From contig CAVUUF010000025.1 of the NCBI GenBank assembly GCA_963744575.1, positions 310,001 to 374,000 of the forward strand: DNA of 64,000 nucleotides. The letters run 5' to 3'. The position numbers were made by a program, and so were the translations under genes. Below, piece after piece: positions 26,112-36,977 of this stretch. The notes below the pieces were generated by a model. That model was given only the letters and a program-made list of their open reading frames with translations, searched no databases and was not told where the DNA came from. Source of the DNA: Palsa-504 sp963744575 (GTDB taxonomy: Bacteria; Actinomycetota; Actinomycetes; Streptosporangiales; Streptosporangiaceae). Every line of letters starts with the position of its first letter. Position 1 is the first letter of the stretch.

Positions 26112-26408
26112 ATGTACGTCGCCGCGCTGACGCTGGACGTGCTGCTCGGCGACGTGCACTCGCTGAAGGCCAAGCGGGGTGTCGTCCGGCCGCTGGTCGC
26201 CGAGCTGCGCCGGTGCTATCCAGGTGCCGCGGTCGCTGAGACCGGGCACCTGGATCTGCACCGGCGGGCCGAGATAGGCGTGGCGGTCGTGTCCGCCACG
26301 GCGCAGAACGCGATGAGCGTGCTCGACGAGTGCGAGCGCCTGGTGGCCCGGCACCCCGAGATCGAGCTGCTGTCGGCCCGGCAGCGGCTGTTCAATGAGG
26401 AGGAGTGA
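26112..26408 (+). CDS. DUF503 family protein
   Basis: A 98-residue protein with the conserved start MYVAALTLDVLLGDVHSLKAKR and end SARQRLFNEEE typical of DUF503 (YlxP in Bacillus). It is nearly always placed between infB and rbfA, implying a role in translation or ribosome biogenesis, but its activity is undefined. ATG 26112 begins the homology; the frame is open to GTG 26085. GAGGAG at its 3' end serves rbfA. Confidence 0.92.
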   Translation: MYVAALTLDVLLGDVHSLKAKRGVVRPLVAELRRCYPGAAVAETGHLDLHRRAEIGVAVVSATAQNAMSVLDECERLVARHPEIELLSARQRLFNEEE

Positions 26409-26414
26409 CGGATC

Positions 26415-26855
26415 ATGGACGCCGCCAGGGCGCGTAAGCTGGCCGACCGGATCAGCCAGATCGTCGCGGAGATGCTGGAGCGCCGGATCAAGGACCCCAG
26501 GCTGGGCTTCGTGACCGTCACCGAAGCCCGGCTGACCAACGACCTGCGCGAGGCCACCGTGTTCTACACGGTGTACGGATCTGATCAGGAGCGGGCCGAT
26601 ACCGCGGCGGCGCTGCACAGCGCCACCGGCATCATCAGGTCGGAGGTGGGCAGGCAACTGGGCCTGCGGCACACCCCGTCGCTGGAGTTCGTGGCCGACG
26701 TGCTCCCGGACAATGCCCAGCGGATCGAGGAACTGGTCACGCAGGCCAGGCACGCCGACGCCGAACTCGCCCGCGCCCGTGAGGGCGCCAAGCACGCCGG
26801 CGACCCCGATCCCTACCGCAAGCCCGCCGACGACATCGACGACGAGGACGAGTGA
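26415..26855 (+). CDS. rbfA: Ribosome-binding factor A
   Basis: A 146-residue KH-fold protein that binds the 30S subunit during late 16S rRNA maturation and cold adaptation. The ARKLADRISQIVAEMLERRI start, DPRLGFVTVTEARLTNDL and GLRHTPSLEFVAD are characteristic, and an acidic tail follows. A GAGGAG site lies in the end of the DUF503 gene, and the GTG of truB overlaps its TGA by 4 bp. Confidence 0.96.
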   Translation: MDAARARKLADRISQIVAEMLERRIKDPRLGFVTVTEARLTNDLREATVFYTVYGSDQERADTAAALHSATGIIRSEVGRQLGLRHTPSLEFVADVLPDNAQRIEELVTQARHADAELARAREGAKHAGDPDPYRKPADDIDDEDE

Positions 26856-27805
26856 GTCCCCCCGCCCGCGAGCCCAAGGCGAGCGGGCTCGTGATAATTG
26901 ACAAGCCCGGCGGCATGACGTCGCATGACGTGGTGGCGCGGGTCCGGCGGCTGGCCGGGACCCGGAAGGTGGGGCATGCCGGGACCCTGGACCCGATGGC
27001 GACCGGCGTGCTGGTGGTCGGCGTGGAGAAGGCCACCAGGCTGCTCGGGTACCTGACGCTGACCGAGAAGCAGTACGCCGCCACGATCAGGCTCGGCCAG
27101 TCGACCAGCACCGACGACGCGGAAGGCGAGGTCACCGGCACCGCGTCGGCCGTGGCCGTGTCCGCGGGAACCCTGGCCGCCGCGACGGCCGGGCTCACCG
27201 GGGAGATCCAGCAGGTGCCGCCCGCGGTCAGCGCGATCAAGGTGGGCGGGCAGCGCGCCTACCGGCTGACCCGGGCGGGGGCCGCGCCCGAGCTCAGGGC
27301 CCGGCCGGTGACGGTCTACGAGTTCGCGGTCACCGCGGTCCGCCGCGGCGGGGACTTCCTCGACGTCGACGCCACCGTCCGCTGCTCGAGCGGCACCTAC
27401 ATCAGGGCGCTGGCCCGCGACCTGGGCACGGCCCTGGGCACCGGCGGCCACCTGACCCGGCTGCGCCGCACCCGGGTGGGCGGGTACCGGGTCGAGGACG
27501 CCCGCACGCTGGAACAGCTGGCTGACAGGTTCGAAGTGCTGCCGCTGGCCCAGGCGGCCTCGGCGGTTTTCCCGCGGCGGGAGCTGACCGCGGACGAGGC
27601 CCGCCGCCTGGCCAACGGCGGCCGGCTGGCCCCGGCGGGCGTTTCCGCGAGAACGCCGGCGACCGTCACGGAAACCCCGGCTGCCGTCACGGAAACCCCG
27701 GCGGCCTGCTCCGGCCCAGCCGCCGCCTACGCTCCCGACGGCACCTTGATCGCCCTGGTCACCGAGGAGTCGGGACAGGCCAAGCCGCTGGTCGTCTTCG
27801 CCTGA
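26852..27805 (+). CDS. truB: tRNA pseudouridine(55) synthase
   Basis: A 317-residue enzyme isomerising U55 in the T-loop of tRNAs. The motif GLVIIDKPGGMTSHDVV and catalytic GHAGTLDPMATGVLVVG (Asp) are complete, followed by VPPAVSAIKVGGQRAY and CSSGTYIRALARDLG. Its GTG overlaps the rbfA stop. Odd: the C-terminal domain carries an inserted Thr/Pro/Ala segment encoded by a tandem 21-bp duplication (27663-27704) just before the conserved AAYAPDGTLIALV end. Confidence 0.95.
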   Translation: MSPPAREPKASGLVIIDKPGGMTSHDVVARVRRLAGTRKVGHAGTLDPMATGVLVVGVEKATRLLGYLTLTEKQYAATIRLGQSTSTDDAEGEVTGTASAVAVSAGTLAAATAGLTGEIQQVPPAVSAIKVGGQRAYRLTRAGAAPELRARPVTVYEFAVTAVRRGGDFLDVDATVRCSSGTYIRALARDLGTALGTGGHLTRLRRTRVGGYRVEDARTLEQLADRFEVLPLAQAASAVFPRRELTADEARRLANGGRLAPAGVSARTPATVTETPAAVTETPAACSGPAAAYAPDGTLIALVTEESGQAKPLVVFA

Positions 27806-27898
27806 GGCCTTAGGCTTGTGGTGGTCTGACGGCAAGGCTGGCGGCGCGCCAGCGGCAGGACCGGCAGCAGGGTCGGCGGCGAAGGAGGAACGGGGAAC

Positions 27899-28846
27899 GT
27901 GTACCGCTGGTACGGCTTGGCCGAGGTGCCCTCGGACTGGGGCGAGTGCGTCGCGATCATCGGCGTGTTCGACGGCGTGCACCGCGGCCACCAGCGCATC
28001 ATCGCCCGCGCTCAGCAGGTCGCGCGGACGAGGCACCTGCCGGTCGTGGTGGTCACCTTCGACCCGCACCCGGACGAGGTCGTCAGGCCCGGCTCGCATC
28101 CGCCGCTTCTCACCTCCCCGCGCCGCCAGGCCGAACTCCTGGCCGGCCTCGGCGCCGACGCCCTCTGCGTGCTCCCGTTCAGCGTGGAGTTCTCCCGGCT
28201 CAGCCCGGACGAGTTCGTCCGGGTGGTGCTGTCGGAGCGGCTGCACGCCGCGGCCGTGGTGGTGGGGGAGAACTTCAGGTTCGGCCACAAGGCCGCGGGC
28301 GATGTGCCGCTGCTGGCCCGGCTGGGCGAGAAGTACGACTTCACCGCCGAGGGGGTGCCGCTGCTGGTGGCGGACGGCGTGACGATCTCCTCGTCCTACA
28401 TCAGGGAGCAGCTGGCCGCCGGCGACGTGGCCGCCGCCGCCAGCGCGCTCGGTCGCCCGCACCGGGTGGAAGGGGTGGTCGTCCGCGGTCACCTGCGCGG
28501 GCGCGGGCTGGGCTTCCCGACGGCCAACCTGGCCACCCCGCCGCACACCGCGATCCCCGCCGACGGGGTGTACGCCGGCTGGCTGGCCCAGCTGGACCTG
28601 GACGGCGCCGAGACCAGCCGCTGGCCGGCCGCGATCTCGGTCGGCACCAACCCGACCTTCGGCATCGGCGACCGCAGCGTCGAGGCGTACGCGCTCGACC
28701 GTGACGACCTGGACCTGTACGGTACCCACGCCGCCATCGACTTCGCCGCCAGGCTCCGCGCCATCGAGCGGTTCGATTCCGTCGAGGCCCTGGTCACCCA
28801 GATGCGCGAAGACGTGGTCCAGGCCCGCGCCCGCACCGCCGGCTGA
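27899..28846 (+). CDS. ribF: Bifunctional riboflavin kinase / FAD synthetase
   Basis: A 315-residue enzyme making FMN and then FAD. The N-terminal FAD synthetase domain has IGVFDGVHRGHQRII and VGENFRFGHKAAGD; the C-terminal kinase domain has GRGLGFPTANL and TNPTFG. Start GTG 27899 has AGGAGGAACG upstream. It ends the rimP-ribF block; the rpsO-pnp pair that often follows in relatives is not seen here. Confidence 0.95.
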   Translation: MYRWYGLAEVPSDWGECVAIIGVFDGVHRGHQRIIARAQQVARTRHLPVVVVTFDPHPDEVVRPGSHPPLLTSPRRQAELLAGLGADALCVLPFSVEFSRLSPDEFVRVVLSERLHAAAVVVGENFRFGHKAAGDVPLLARLGEKYDFTAEGVPLLVADGVTISSSYIREQLAAGDVAAAASALGRPHRVEGVVVRGHLRGRGLGFPTANLATPPHTAIPADGVYAGWLAQLDLDGAETSRWPAAISVGTNPTFGIGDRSVEAYALDRDDLDLYGTHAAIDFAARLRAIERFDSVEALVTQMREDVVQARARTAG

Positions 28847-28919
28847 CCGCCCGCCCGGCACCGGCCGGACGCCCCGGCGTCTTCATGCCGCCGTCATGCT
28901 CGTCTCATACTGTGCTCGC

Positions 28920-29606
28920 GTGGGAGTGGACGGGCGGGACAGGACCAGCCGCCACTCTTGGCCTGACCTGCCCGACCAGCCGGCCGCACCCCGCGGGCCG
29001 GGCCGCGCGCAGCGCCGGGCCCGCAGGGACGAGGCCGGCGTGGCCGGCAATGCCCGGCTGACCGCGGCGAACGCCGCGGTCCTGCTGGTCCTGCTGGCCA
29101 TCGAGGGCGTCACGGTCCTGCGGGTCCGCGCGCTGCTCACACCGCACGTGTTCGTCGGCATGGTGCTCATACCGCCGGTGCTGCTCAAGGTGGCCAGCAC
29201 CACCTGGCGTTTCGCCCGCTATTACCGCGGCGCTCCGGCCTACCGGCGCAAGGGACCGCCGCCGATCCTGCTGCGCCTGCTCGGCCCGGCGCTGGTCATC
29301 CTCACCCTCGTGCTGCTGGCCAGCGGCGTGGGCCTGCTCCTGGCGGGCCGGTCCTGGCTGCCACTGCTGCTCAAGGTGCACAAGGCCAGCTTCGTTCTCT
29401 GGTTCGGCGCGATGACCATCCACGTGCTCGGCCACCTGGGCGAGGTATTCAGGCTGGCCCCGCGCGACTGGCTGCGCCGCACGCGCCGCGACGTCACCGG
29501 GGCCGGCCCGCGGCAGTGGCTGATCGCCGCCAGCCTGGTGGTCGGCGTCCTGCTCGGGTTCCTCCTGCTCGGCCGCGTCGGTCCCTGGCTGGCGACCCCG
29601 CAATAA
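28920..29606 (+). CDS. Cytochrome b561/DUF4405-like membrane protein
   Basis: A 228-residue protein with a basic cytoplasmic N-terminus and four predicted TM helices. Histidines lie at helix ends in TPHVFVGMVLIPPVLLKV, in KVHKASFVLWFG and in MTIHVLGHLGEV, the spacing expected for haem-coordinating four-helix b-type cytochromes. Haem binding is therefore inferred. GTG 28920 is chosen because TACTGT (28908-28913) lies 6 nt upstream; ATG 28896 is in frame but without support. Confidence 0.75.
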   Translation: MGVDGRDRTSRHSWPDLPDQPAAPRGPGRAQRRARRDEAGVAGNARLTAANAAVLLVLLAIEGVTVLRVRALLTPHVFVGMVLIPPVLLKVASTTWRFARYYRGAPAYRRKGPPPILLRLLGPALVILTLVLLASGVGLLLAGRSWLPLLLKVHKASFVLWFGAMTIHVLGHLGEVFRLAPRDWLRRTRRDVTGAGPRQWLIAASLVVGVLLGFLLLGRVGPWLATPQ

Positions 29607-29610
29607 CGAA

Positions 29611-30335
29611 TCACAGCGACGCGTACAGCGCCCGCTCGAAGTCGTCCGCGGTGTTGAGCAGCAGCCCGTAGCCCCACTTGAACCCGGGACCCGCGTTGAA
29701 GTCGCAGGTCGCGGCGGGGTCGGCGGTCGGCACCTGGGCGGGGAAATCCAGCTCGCCGATCTGGTTGGTGAAGACCTCGTCGACCGTGGACTGCCGCAGG
29801 ATCCTGGTGCCGTCCAGCTCGCCGCCGTGCAGCAGTGCCCGCTGGAACTTGATGTAGTCGCTCGGCGGCCCGTACAGCCCGTGCCCGCCGGCCCAGTAGT
29901 CCGGCGGCTGGTTCAGTATCTCGCCGATGTTCGCCCAGCTGCCGTCCTCGCCCTTGACGTGCACCGGGGTGGAGTTCGGCCGCTGCTCGTCGGTCATCAG
30001 GAACGTGGTCTGGTCCATGCCGAGCGGCCCGTCATGCCCTCCTTGATGGCCACGTCCAGGCCGGTCCCGGCGACCGCTTCGACGACCTTGCCGAGCCAGT
30101 CAATGGAAATGCCGTAGATGAAGGCCTCGCCGGGATCGGCCAGCATCGGCGCGCTGAAGGAAGCCCGGGAGCCCGCCACCACGTTCGGCACCCCGGTGAC
30201 CTTCTCCCACTTGACCAGGTCCTCGCTCCAGAACCAGTAGCCCACAGCGCCGGAATCCACCGCATCCCGCAGGACCTTGTCGATGGCCGTCCCGTCGATG
30301 GAAGCGCTCCTGCGTGACCTCCCGAAGTCGGACAA
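29611..30335 (-). pseudogene. Serine hydrolase (class C beta-lactamase family), decayed
   Basis: Two frames together give a broken esterase/beta-lactamase-like protein. The upstream part (30335-29997) has a short N-terminus (ASIDGTAIDKVLRDAVDSGAV) joined directly to WSEDLVKWEKVTGVPNVVAG and FIYGISIDWLGKVVEAV. The stretch that should carry the nucleophile SxxK between them is missing. A frameshift near 30020 leads to the second part, MDQTTFLMTDEQRPNSTPV, which continues to GYGLLLNT and then stops early. With the active-site serine gone it cannot be catalytic. Confidence 0.8.
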
Positions 30336-30389
30336 TGTCGTTCACAGCGGCGCTCCCCTGGCTAGCAGGCCGGAGTCCAGCCGTCTGTC

Positions 30390-32288
30390 TCATCCTGAGG
30401 TGATACCACCGGCCAGCATCGCTTCGAGCGCGGCCCGGAGCGGCGGCAGGCGCTCGGCGGCGGCCTCGCGGGCGGCCGCGAGGGGACGGCCGGCCAGCGG
30501 TTCGGTGATCTCGATGTAACACTTGATCTTCGGCTCGGTGCCGCTCGGGCGCAGCACTACCCGCGCGCCGGGCAGCCGGAAGATCAGCACGTCGGCCCGC
30601 GGCACCGCCGCACCCCGCTCGCCCCCGGCCGCGGCCAGGTCGGTGACCACGGACACCGGCTCGTCACCGAACGCGGCCGGCGGGGCCGACCTGAGCCGGC
30701 CCATGACCTGCTCCTGGTCGGCGGTCCGCAGGGTGAGCTGGGAGGTCAGGTGCACACCGTAGGCCCGTTCCAGGTCGTCGTAGACCTCGATGACCGAACG
30801 GCCCCGCGATTTCGCCTCCGCGGAGAGCCGGAGCATGGCCAGCGCGGCGCCGATCCCGTCCTTGTCGCGCACCACGTCACCGACGGCGTAGCCGAGGGCC
30901 TCCTCGTAACCGAACACGAACCGCGTGCCCGGCTGGCCGTCGGCCGCCCGGGCGATCCACTTGAACCCGGTCAGGGTCTCGGCGTAGCGGACCCCGGCCG
31001 CCGCGGCGATCTTGGCCAGCAGCGTGGCCGAGACCACCGTGGACGCCACCAGCTGCTGCCGTGGCGCAGCCTGATCCGACATCTGTTCCAGCAGGTAAGC
31101 ACCGAGCATCGCGCCTACCTGGTCGCCGGTCAGCACCCGCCAGCCGCCCGTGCCCTGGCCTCGGCCAGCAGAGCCGGGTACGGCCACGGCCAGCCGGTCC
31201 CCGTCCGGGTCGCTGGCCACCACCAGGTCGGCGCCGAGCCGCCGCGCGTCGGCCAGCGCCAGGTCGAGCGCGCCCGGCTCCTCCGGGTTGGGGAACGCGA
31301 CGGTCGGGAAGTCGGGGTCGGGCTCCGCCTGCGCGGCCACCACGTGCGGCGCCGCGAAACCCGCCCGCCGCAGCGCGCGCAGCATGAGCGCCCCGGCCAC
31401 CCCGTGCATCGGCGTGTAGACGATGGTCAGCGGCGTCTCCCCGGAGGTCCCCCCGCCCCCGGCCCCGGAGACCCCGGCGGACCGCGAGTTCCCGGCCCCG
31501 GAGGTCCCCCCGTCCCCAGTGGCCTCCCCATCCCCAGTGGCCTCGCCATCCCCAGTGGCCCCCCTGCCCCCAGTGGCCCCGGCGGATCCGGTCACCGCGT
31601 CCAGGTAGGCCCGCGCTACCTCGTCGCCGTGCCAGCTGATCAGCGGGCTTCCCGGGCCGGCCACCGGGATCTGCGCCAGCGGCCCGAGGGCGGCGATCCG
31701 CTGCTCGATCTCGGCGTCGACGGGGGGGATGACCTGGGCACCGTCGCTCAGGTAGAGCTTGTACCCGTTGTCCGCGGCCGGGTTGTGGCTCGCGGTGACC
31801 ATCACTCCGGCCGCCGTGCCCAGGTGGCGGACCGCGAACGCGAGCAGGGGAGTGGGCCCGGGCCGCGGCAGCATGTGCACCGCGATGCCCGCCCCGGCCA
31901 GCACCCCGGCCACCTCGTCGGCGAACTCCGCCGAACGGTGCCGCGCGTCACAGCCCACCACGACGCTGACCCGGGAAGCGCCGCCCGCCGGACCCGCGAG
32001 CAGCCACCCGGCTACCGCGGCGGTCGCCGCCCGGACCACGGCGCGGTTCATCCGGTTCGGTCCCGCGGCCACCACTCCACGTAGCCCGGCCGTCCCGAAA
32101 TGCAGCCGGTCCGCGAACCGGTCCCGCAGTTCCCCCATCGCGTCCGCCGCCCCCGCGCCGCCGAAGGCGCGGTCGAGCAGCGCCCGCAATTCGGCCCGGT
32201 CACCCGCATCGGGGTCGTCCGCGATCCAGGCCTCGACCGCCGCCCGCAACTCAGCCCCAGCCGTCACTTCACCCTCATCCATCACCAC
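30390..32288 (-). CDS. Phosphohexomutase (phosphomannomutase/phosphoglucomutase family)
   Basis: A 630-residue alpha-D-phosphohexomutase interconverting hexose 1- and 6-phosphates (or, in a salvage context, pentose phosphates). All four landmarks are present: catalytic VTASHNPAADNGYKLY, Mg-binding DPDGDR, substrate-binding GYEEALGY and phosphate-binding RPSGTEPK. ATG 32282 is as plausible as the outermost GTG. It is longer than usual (about 550) because a Gly/Thr/Ala-rich insert (DNA about 31430-31590, with repeated ATGDGE units) interrupts domain II before TIVYTPMHGV. It follows the nucleoside transporter genes on the same strand, where relatives also place a mutase. Confidence 0.92.
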   Translation of the reverse strand: MVMDEGEVTAGAELRAAVEAWIADDPDAGDRAELRALLDRAFGGAGAADAMGELRDRFADRLHFGTAGLRGVVAAGPNRMNRAVVRAATAAVAGWLLAGPAGGASRVSVVVGCDARHRSAEFADEVAGVLAGAGIAVHMLPRPGPTPLLAFAVRHLGTAAGVMVTASHNPAADNGYKLYLSDGAQVIPPVDAEIEQRIAALGPLAQIPVAGPGSPLISWHGDEVARAYLDAVTGSAGATGGRGATGDGEATGDGEATGDGGTSGAGNSRSAGVSGAGGGGTSGETPLTIVYTPMHGVAGALMLRALRRAGFAAPHVVAAQAEPDPDFPTVAFPNPEEPGALDLALADARRLGADLVVASDPDGDRLAVAVPGSAGRGQGTGGWRVLTGDQVGAMLGAYLLEQMSDQAAPRQQLVASTVVSATLLAKIAAAAGVRYAETLTGFKWIARAADGQPGTRFVFGYEEALGYAVGDVVRDKDGIGAALAMLRLSAEAKSRGRSVIEVYDDLERAYGVHLTSQLTLRTADQEQVMGRLRSAPPAAFGDEPVSVVTDLAAAGGERGAAVPRADVLIFRLPGARVVLRPSGTEPKIKCYIEITEPLAGRPLAAAREAAAERLPPLRAALEAMLAGGITSG

Positions 32289-32309
32289 TAACGGGGAGGA
32301 TTCGGGCTC

Positions 32310-32351
32310 CGGGGAGGATTTGGGGCCCTAGAGACGCCCAAATCCTCCCCG
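32310..32351. terminator. Perfect 15-bp hairpin between transporter operon and mutase
   Basis: Stem 32310-32324 pairs with 32337-32351, with a 12-nt loop. It contains GGGGAGGATTTGGG and its exact complement. There is no U-tract on either strand, so it may be a non-canonical terminator or an RNA-processing/stability element for the upstream minus-strand nucleoside transporter operon. Confidence 0.6.
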
Positions 32352-32404
32352 AAGCCAGAAATCTCCCGGATAAACGGCGCTCCGCAGCCGAAGGCCGCCA
32401 CTGC

Positions 32405-32590
32405 AGTCACACGAGCCACTCCGCCACCGAGCCACTCCGCCACCGAGCCCCTCCGCCATGCCACTCCGCCGCCGAGCCACTCCGCCACCGAGCCCCTCCG
32501 CCCCACTCCGCCATGCCACTCCGCCGCCATGCCACTCCGCCGCCGAGCCCCTCCGCCGCCGAGCCCCTCCGCTACCATGCCGCTTCCGGC
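32405..32590. repeat. Imperfect tandem repeats (GCCACTCCGCCACCGA type)
   Basis: About ten consecutive units of 13-16 bp built on GCCACTCCGCCACCGA and variants (GCCCCTCCGCC..., GCCACTCCGCCGCC...). The run lies between the nucleoside permease stop and the mutase. It is a likely site of length variation between strains. The frames it leaves open are compositional and not genes. Confidence 0.85.
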
Positions 32591-32660
32591 GCCAAGGCAC
32601 TCCCGCCATCCGGGGCGCCCTGGGGACACGGGGCACGCACGCCGCCCGTTCGGCATGAAT

Positions 32661-33950
32661 TCAGGCCTTGACGTAGGGGATGCCCTCGGCCTTGGGACCG
32701 CGGACCTTGCCGACCAGCCCGGCCAGCACCACGATCGTGACGATGTACGGGGTCATCAGCAGCAGGTTTGACTGGATCGGCGTGTTCAGCGTGGACATTA
32801 TTGACTGCAGCTGGGTCGAGAAGCCGAATAGCAGCGCCGCGGCGACGGCGCCGAACGGCGTGTACCGGCCGAAGATCATCGCGGCCAGCGCGATGTATCC
32901 CTCGCCCGAGGACATGTCCTTGCCGAACGAGCCGACCGAGCCAATCGTGAAGTAGGCCCCGCCGATGCCGGCGATGATCCCGGCCGCGATGACGTTGCGG
33001 TACCTCATCGCGATCACCCGGATGCCCACCGTGTCGGCCGCGACCGGGTGCTCGCCGATGGCCCGGGTGCGCAGGCCCCACCGCGTGCTGAACATGCCCA
33101 CCTGGACGCTGGCCAGCGCGATGTAGGTCAGGTACAGGAAGATCGTCGAGTCGAAGAAGACCGGCCCGATGATCGGGATGTCGCCGAGCAGCGGGATCTT
33201 GATGGCGGAGAACGTGGCCGGGGAGTTCAGCGTGTTCTGGTACGGGATCATGACGGCGTCGTAGAGGTACCCGGTGAGGCCGAGGATCAGCGTGTTGATG
33301 ACCACGCCCAGAACGACCTGGTCCACCCGGTAGGCAATGGCGAAGACCGCCAGCAGCGCCGCCACCAGTGATCCGGCCAGCGCGCCGGACAGCAGCCCCA
33401 GCCACAGCGAGCCGGTGCCGCTGGCCACGATCGCGGCGGTGAACGCGCCGAGCAGCAACTGGCCCTCGATGGCGATGTTGATCACCCCGGACCGGGAACA
33501 GATGACCCCGGTCAGCGCGCCGAGCATGATCGGGATCGATCCGGCCAGCGTGCCCTGCAGCAGGTTCACGATGTTGAACGAGGTGCTCTGCCCGGCGTCG
33601 GCCCAGCACAGCAGCGAGACGACGAACAGGAACGTGACCACCGCCATGCACACCCGGCGCAGCACGACGCCCATTGGCAGGAAGGCCCGCGCCGCCGCGA
33701 TCGCGATGGTGATCGCGCCGCACACGTAGCACGTGAGCGCGGCGGGCAGGGTGAGGTTCGGCACCGTGACCTTGGCGAACGCCTGGGAAAAGGCGAAGGT
33801 GGCGTGGCCGGGGTGGGAGAACTTGCCGAGCACGAAGATGTTGATCAGCCCGAAGAGCAGGAAGGTGGCCGGGGCCAGCCACCGCCGGAAGGCGCTGACC
33901 GGCGCGGCGCCTTCCGCTAGCACGGTGGGCTCGCGTTCGGTGATCGTCAT
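32661..33950 (-). CDS. Nucleoside ABC transporter permease 2
   Basis: A 429-residue BPD_transp_2 permease with about ten TM helices. The family features GALTGVICSRSGVINIAIEGQLLLGA, TRAIGEHPVAADTVGI (coupling region, in parts) and AAMIFGRYTPFGA are clear and match the NupQ/YufQ-type nucleoside importers. Start ATG 33950 overlaps the stop of permease 1 by 4 bp; a longer open frame reaching 34862 is only the shadow of permease 1. It is the last gene of the four-gene importer. Confidence 0.93.
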   Translation of the reverse strand: MTITEREPTVLAEGAAPVSAFRRWLAPATFLLFGLINIFVLGKFSHPGHATFAFSQAFAKVTVPNLTLPAALTCYVCGAITIAIAAARAFLPMGVVLRRVCMAVVTFLFVVSLLCWADAGQSTSFNIVNLLQGTLAGSIPIMLGALTGVICSRSGVINIAIEGQLLLGAFTAAIVASGTGSLWLGLLSGALAGSLVAALLAVFAIAYRVDQVVLGVVINTLILGLTGYLYDAVMIPYQNTLNSPATFSAIKIPLLGDIPIIGPVFFDSTIFLYLTYIALASVQVGMFSTRWGLRTRAIGEHPVAADTVGIRVIAMRYRNVIAAGIIAGIGGAYFTIGSVGSFGKDMSSGEGYIALAAMIFGRYTPFGAVAAALLFGFSTQLQSIMSTLNTPIQSNLLLMTPYIVTIVVLAGLVGKVRGPKAEGIPYVKA

Positions 33951-35287
33951 GCGTTCCACCCCCTGGCCAGCACCTCGATGCCGCCGCCCCGGGCCGCGCG
34001 CAATCGGTACATGGCCCGGATCAGCGGCGGAGCCGCGATGAACAAGACGACGACCCCCTGCAGCACCTCCACCATGTCCACCGGCGTGCCGGTCGCGGCC
34101 TGCATGAGCGGTGCCCCCGCGTGCAGCGCGCCGAACAGCAGGCCGGCCAGCACCACGCCGAGCGGCCGGCCCAGGCCGAGCAGCGCGACCGTGATGGCGT
34201 CGATGCCGTAGGTGCCGAAGCTCTGGTTGTTGAGGGTGAAGTCGGTGCCCTGGATGACCGTGGAGGCGGCCAGCCCGGCCAGCCCGCCGGCGATGACCAT
34301 GACCAGGACCCAGTTCCGCTCCACGTTGATGCCCGCCACCCGGGCCGCGTTCGGGTTCTTGCCGATGCCGCGGAACTCGAAGCCGGTGGTGGTCCGGCCC
34401 AGCAGCCACCAGACGCCGAACGCGCAGGCCAGCGCGATCAGGAAGCCCGCGTTGATGCGCAGGTGCGAGCCGAAAAGCAGCGGCAGGTGCGCGTCGCCCG
34501 CGATGGGCAAGGTGATCGGGTTGACCGTCCCCGGCGCCTGCATCAGGTAGTGGTAGGAGAGCAGGTAGGCCAGGAGGTAGGCCATGATGTAGTTGAGCAT
34601 GATCGTGACGATCACCTCGTGCGCGCCGGTCCGCGCCTTGAGTTCGCCCGGGATCCAGCCGATGGCCGCGCCGCCCACGAAACCGGCGATCACGCAGACG
34701 ATCACGTGGATGACCGGCGGCATGCTGATCGCGTAGCCCACGTAGGTGGCGAGGATCGCGCCGCCGATGAACTGGCTCTGCCCGCCGATGTTGAACATGC
34801 CCGCCTGGTACGGCAGCGCGACCGCGAGCCCGGCCAGTATCAGCGGCGTGGCCTGCACGCACGTCTCGGACAGCGGGTAGAACACCGCGCTGAGGTAGCC
34901 GTCGTGGATGGCCGTGCCGATCGAGGCCTGCTGGAACAGCTCCGAGACCGTGTGCGGGTTGAAGATCGAGCCCTCGAACATCTCCACGTAGGCGCCCACC
35001 GCGGTGCTCCAGGCCTGCGCGAACGCGTGACCGGGCGCCGAGAACAGGTTGCTCCAGGCATGTAGCACGGCCGCGTTGGTGAACGCGTTGATCAGCCCGC
35101 CCACCACCAGCGCGGTGAACAGGGCCAGGACAATGACGGTGAAGGAATTGCCCTCCAGGAACGACTGCCGGAGGATCTGGCCGAACGAGGCGCGTTCTGC
35201 CTTTTCCCCGGCTTTCTTCGGTTCGGTGGTGGTGCCCGCCGGGCTGGATGAGCCCGGGGGATCCGCGGCGGGCCCTTGCTCGCTCAT
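33947..35287 (-). CDS. Nucleoside ABC transporter permease 1
   Basis: A 446-residue permease paralogous to its neighbour. A polar N-terminus of about 40 residues leads into TM1. A large extracytoplasmic segment (about 75-135) precedes the conserved GLAVALPYQAGMFNIGGQSQF, the coupling helix KNPNAARVAGINVER and the C-terminal ALLGLGRPLGVVLAG. GGGAGG lies 7 nt before the ATG and the ATPase gene ends 19 bp upstream. With permease 2 it should form the heterodimeric channel. Confidence 0.93.
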   Translation of the reverse strand: MSEQGPAADPPGSSSPAGTTTEPKKAGEKAERASFGQILRQSFLEGNSFTVIVLALFTALVVGGLINAFTNAAVLHAWSNLFSAPGHAFAQAWSTAVGAYVEMFEGSIFNPHTVSELFQQASIGTAIHDGYLSAVFYPLSETCVQATPLILAGLAVALPYQAGMFNIGGQSQFIGGAILATYVGYAISMPPVIHVIVCVIAGFVGGAAIGWIPGELKARTGAHEVIVTIMLNYIMAYLLAYLLSYHYLMQAPGTVNPITLPIAGDAHLPLLFGSHLRINAGFLIALACAFGVWWLLGRTTTGFEFRGIGKNPNAARVAGINVERNWVLVMVIAGGLAGLAASTVIQGTDFTLNNQSFGTYGIDAITVALLGLGRPLGVVLAGLLFGALHAGAPLMQAATGTPVDMVEVLQGVVVLFIAAPPLIRAMYRLRAARGGGIEVLARGWNA

Positions 35288-35306
35288 GTTGTGCCTCCCG
35301 TCGGCC

Positions 35307-36950
<1,644 letters not shown>

Positions 36951-36977
36951 GTCCGGTCCCCTAGGTCAAGAGCGCCG

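Larger units (their letters stand above)
32289..32660. other. 372-base gap with perfect hairpin and tandem repeats
   Basis: No gene is seen. The left part holds a 15-bp perfect hairpin (32310-32351) and a direct repeat of GGGGAGGATT (32293 and 32311). The middle (about 32405-32590) is a run of imperfect 13-16-bp repeats. On the minus strand this separates the last transporter gene from the mutase. Confidence 0.8.

Noticed and set aside
32405..32590. CRISPR-like array
   Set aside because: Units are contiguous and imperfect with no spacers, and no cas genes are present.
32661..34862. Open frame of 733 codons containing permease 2
   Set aside because: The upstream half is the out-of-frame shadow of permease 1; the real start is the ATGA overlap at 33950.
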